In this document: positions 6,064 to 7,537 of the stretch, in pieces
Position numbering within the stretch: position 1 is the stretch's first letter
Layout: each line of letters begins with the position of its first letter
DNA from: Deltaproteobacteria bacterium
GTDB lineage: Bacteria > Desulfobacterota > Desulfobacteria > Desulfobacterales > JAABPS01
Assembly (NCBI GenBank): GCA_019309685.1
Contig: JAFDFT010000264.1
Span: forward strand, 1 to 7,537
DNA: 7,537 bases
Direction of reading: 5' to 3'
Notes under the pieces: model-generated
The model's database searches: none
What the model was told of the DNA's origin: nothing
Seen by the model: only the letters and a program-made list of their open reading frames with translations
Position numbers and translations under genes: made by a program

Positions 6064-6094
6064 CGAAGCATATTTGAATCCTTCGAATGCTTCG
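6064..6094. terminator. Hairpin with T runs on both sides (possible bidirectional terminator)
   Basis: CGAAGCAT (6064-6071) and ATGCTTCG (6087-6094) pair perfectly, and the loop holds a further short GAA/TTC pairing. TTTT follows on the + strand. On the minus strand the stem is followed by ATAATTTTAATTTT. It could insulate the 3-hydroxyacyl-CoA dehydrogenase gene from transcription coming from 6460-7368. The T tracts are short. Confidence 0.35.
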
Positions 6095-6120
6095 TTTTGT
6101 AATGGATGTCGTATTTACCG

Positions 6121-6263
6121 CTGTCATTGCGAGGAACGAAGAGACGGAGCAATCCCGTTTTGAATGGTTTATTCTATCAAAGAATATTCCGTTCGCAACT
6201 GGCTCTACAATCCCATGATTTTTAAGCTGGTTGGAGATTGCTTCGCTTCGCTCGCAATGACAG
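6121..6263. mobile_element. MITE-like element with CTGTCATTGCGAG terminal inverted repeats
   Basis: The left end starts CTGTCATTGCGAG and continues to GAGCAATC (6154). The right end, 6236-6263, is its complement (GATTGCTTCG through CTCGCAATGACAG), with a shorter middle. The 143-base element has no transposase. These ends match a widespread non-autonomous repeat whose translation gives the familiar CHCERSEAIS string in many genomes. I see no clear target-site duplication. It sits between two dehydrogenase genes, downstream of the terminator of one and upstream of the other. Confidence 0.75.
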
Positions 6264-6392
6264 TAATGCTGATATATTAATTGAAGAATATTATACGAGT
6301 ACCCAAAAGCAAACAAAATGATCATAACATGAATGTTGCCTTGTTTTTGTATATATTTCCGTCCCAGAATAATTTAAAAATCTTCGGACATT

Positions 6393-6434
6393 AAAAACGC
6401 AAAACCTGGTCCCCAACAGGCAGGAACCAGGTTT
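6393..6434 (-). terminator. Rho-independent terminator of the short-chain dehydrogenase gene
   Basis: AAACCTGGT (6402-6410) and ACCAGGTTT (6426-6434) form a perfect nine-pair stem with a 15-base loop. On the minus strand TGCG and then T5 (6397-6393) follow. The hairpin begins 25 bases past the stop codon of the gene ending at 6460. Confidence 0.72.
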
Positions 6435-6459
6435 AGAAAAACACAAATCATGAAACAGC

Positions 6460-7368
6460 TTACGAAAGCAGGGGTGCCATGTACTGGAATATGTCGCCAC
6501 CACTGTTTTGTGGCTTGGCGTCGTCCAGGCTCGTAATCTTATCGAAGTTATCCCTGATCTCCTCTACTGTGATGACCCGGTCCGCATCACCAATACAGAC
6601 ACCGTTTCCGGAAACGATCGCAGTACGGCCGTACCAGCCAGCGCCCATGACAAAAGTCATACCGGAAGCCTCATTCTCTTCTGAGCAGAGATAGAGTACG
6701 AGCGGTTCATTGAACTGTGGTTTAAGTTTTTTGCCAGTCTCTTCCGGCATGATATCCTCAGTCAACCTTGACCATGCAGTCGGGGCAATCGTGTTAATCT
6801 TGATGTTGTATTTTGCAGTTTCGAGCTTTAGCGTATTCATGATCCCTACCAGCCCAAGCTTCGCAGCGCCATAGTTGGTCTGTCCAAAGTTTCCATACAG
6901 ACCGGAAGTCGAGGATGTAAATATAATTCTTCCGTAACTTTTCTCCTTCATAATTTTGACAGCCGGCTGGGTTACACAGAACGCACCTTTTAAATGAACG
7001 GCAATAACCGCATCCCATTCTTCCTCTGCCATTTTAAGGAAAGACCGGTCTCTTAATATGCCGGCATTGTTGACAAGGATATCAACTGTTCCGAAAGCAT
7101 CCACTGCGGTTTTAACGATGTTTTCGCCGCCTTCCATGGTTGAAACTGAATCATAATTGGCAACTGCCTCGCCACCGGCTTTTTTTATTTCATCTACCAC
7201 TTGATCAGCGGCGGAAGTCCCGCCGCCTGTACCGTCACGTGCTCCGCCGAGGTCGTTAACTACTACTTTTGCCCCACGATTGGCCAGTTCTAAGGCGTAG
7301 GCACGACCGAGGCCGGCTCCGGCACCCGTTACGATTGCTACTTTTCCATCAAATCTTACTTCTGCCAT
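6460..7368 (-). CDS. MFE-2-type short-chain dehydrogenase, probable (R)-3-hydroxyacyl-CoA dehydrogenase
   Basis: The 302-residue product is a classical-fold short-chain dehydrogenase. It has the cofactor motif TGAGAGLG (14-21), NNAG (100-103), catalytic S153, and Y166-x3-K170. Several segments match the dehydrogenase domain of eukaryotic peroxisomal multifunctional enzyme type 2 (HSD17B4): NDLGG (38-42), AADQVVDEI, GGEAVANYDSV, GILRDRSF (103-110), VHLKGAF (124-130), YGNFGQTNY, NTIAP, and the extended C-terminus with APLVL/EPLVLYLC and MGAGWYG. That domain oxidises (3R)-hydroxyacyl-CoA with NAD; the bacterial function is inferred from this likeness. It lacks the hydratase and sterol-carrier domains. 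The ATG at 7368 is chosen over 7392 because AAAGGAGG lies six bases upstream of it. It has its own terminator and is divergent from the gene at 7512. Confidence 0.85.
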   Translation of the reverse strand: MAEVRFDGKVAIVTGAGAGLGRAYALELANRGAKVVVNDLGGARDGTGGGTSAADQVVDEIKKAGGEAVANYDSVSTMEGGENIVKTAVDAFGTVDILVNNAGILRDRSFLKMAEEEWDAVIAVHLKGAFCVTQPAVKIMKEKSYGRIIFTSSTSGLYGNFGQTNYGAAKLGLVGIMNTLKLETAKYNIKINTIAPTAWSRLTEDIMPEETGKKLKPQFNEPLVLYLCSEENEASGMTFVMGAGWYGRTAIVSGNGVCIGDADRVITVEEIRDNFDKITSLDDAKPQNSGGDIFQYMAPLLS

Positions 7369-7427
7369 AATAAACCTCCTTTTGTTTTTCAAATACTCAC
7401 TTCGTTATAAGAAACAGACATTTGTCC

Positions 7428-7441
7428 TTAATTATAATTAA
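7428..7441. promoter_or_regulatory. Palindrome between divergent genes (possible operator)
   Basis: TTAATTATAATTAA is a perfect 14-base palindrome. It overlaps the likely -10 elements of both divergent genes: minus-strand TATAAT at 7436-7431 and + strand TAAAAT at 7439-7444. A repressor bound here would block both promoters. All bases are A or T, so chance is not excluded. Confidence 0.35.
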
Positions 7442-7457
7442 AATCTTATAGATGCAA
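7431..7457 (-). promoter_or_regulatory. Probable promoter of the short-chain dehydrogenase gene
   Basis: On the minus strand TTGCAT (7457-7452) precedes a perfect TATAAT (7436-7431) with a short 15-base spacer. Transcription would begin near 7424, leaving about 56 bases before the start codon at 7368. The spacer is shorter than ideal, which may mean weak or activator-dependent use. Confidence 0.4.
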
Positions 7458-7511
7458 TCCTAATTTATGCTTATTTAATACCTGAATTTTGCACGAATTG
7501 GAGGTTTTCAT

Positions 7512-7537
7512 ATGCCCCGCAAGCCGGATTTCGCTTG
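7512..7537 (+). CDS. Start of a divergent gene, cut by window edge (possible regulator)
   Basis: ATG at 7512 is preceded by GGAGG (7500-7504) with a seven-base spacer, and the first eight codons read MPRKPDFA. A possible promoter is CAGACA (7415-7420), 18 bases, TAAAAT (7439-7444). Such basic short N-termini are common in TetR-type repressors, and divergent placement from an acyl-CoA dehydrogenase gene would suit an acyl-CoA-responsive regulator. Eight residues cannot establish a family. Confidence 0.55.

Larger units (their letters stand above)
5899..6459. other. Intergenic region with hairpin, repeat element and terminator
   Basis: This gap upstream of the 3-hydroxyacyl-CoA dehydrogenase gene contains a hairpin at 6064-6094, an inverted-repeat element at 6121-6263 and the terminator of the next gene at 6393-6434. 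On the minus strand TTGTTT followed about 15-17 bases later by TATAAA/TAAAGA, around 5950-5980, is a weak candidate promoter for the dehydrogenase gene. No credible coding frame is present. Confidence 0.5.

Noticed and set aside
6035..6325. Minus-strand open frame of 96 codons containing CHCERSEAIS
   Set aside because: It is the well-known false translation of the inverted-repeat element at 6121-6263 and has no ribosome site.
6291..6503. Minus-strand frame of 70 codons
   Set aside because: Overlaps the 3' end of the short-chain dehydrogenase gene in another frame and runs through its terminator; no ribosome site.
1..7537. CRISPR array, tRNA, rRNA, phage or toxin-antitoxin system
   Set aside because: No regularly spaced repeats, no cloverleaf or ribosomal RNA sequence, and no protein with such signatures was seen on either strand.

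Overview
The window looks like a stretch of chromosome from an AT-rich anaerobic bacterium. The best guess is a Desulfobacterota member (sulfate reducer or syntroph) that degrades aromatic or other acyl-CoA compounds. This rests on a two-gene benzoyl-CoA reductase / 2-hydroxyacyl-CoA dehydratase (2-HAD) unit, two different 3-hydroxyacyl-CoA dehydrogenases, and two intergenic repeats resembling families I associate with that group. The taxonomic call is an inference; there is no marker gene here.

Layout. Positions 2-163 hold the 3' end of an unrecognised + strand gene. A universal stress protein lies at 248-667 on the minus strand. Then comes a + strand block behind a good sigma70-type promoter (916-944). 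It contains a BcrC-like subunit (1029-2141), a BcrB-like subunit (2146-3348, 4 bases downstream) and a 197-residue protein ending in a four-cysteine domain (3433-4026). Positions 4027-4556 are non-coding but busy: a promoter followed by three hairpins and an intrinsic terminator (a possible small RNA), a damaged copy of a dispersed repeat, and a minus-strand terminator. The rest is mostly on the minus strand: a 64-residue protein with a GTG start (4557-4751), an NAD-dependent (S)-3-hydroxyacyl-CoA dehydrogenase (5026-5898), a miniature inverted-repeat element (6121-6263) and an MFE-2-type short-chain dehydrogenase (6460-7368) with its own terminator. The first 8 codons of a divergent + strand gene run off the right edge at 7512.

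How the genes could work together. The 2-HAD pair should carry one [4Fe-4S] cluster per subunit, bound by three conserved cysteines that are visible in both proteins. It would perform a ketyl-radical dehydration or a ring reduction on a CoA thioester. The two dehydrogenases would oxidise 3-hydroxyacyl-CoA intermediates of opposite stereochemistry. The ATP-dependent activator/electron donor that 2-HAD enzymes need is not in the window, so it must be encoded elsewhere. The substrate cannot be read from the sequence. The most interesting points are the activator-less 2-HAD pair coupled to a four-cysteine protein, and the candidate small RNA at about 4119-4254.
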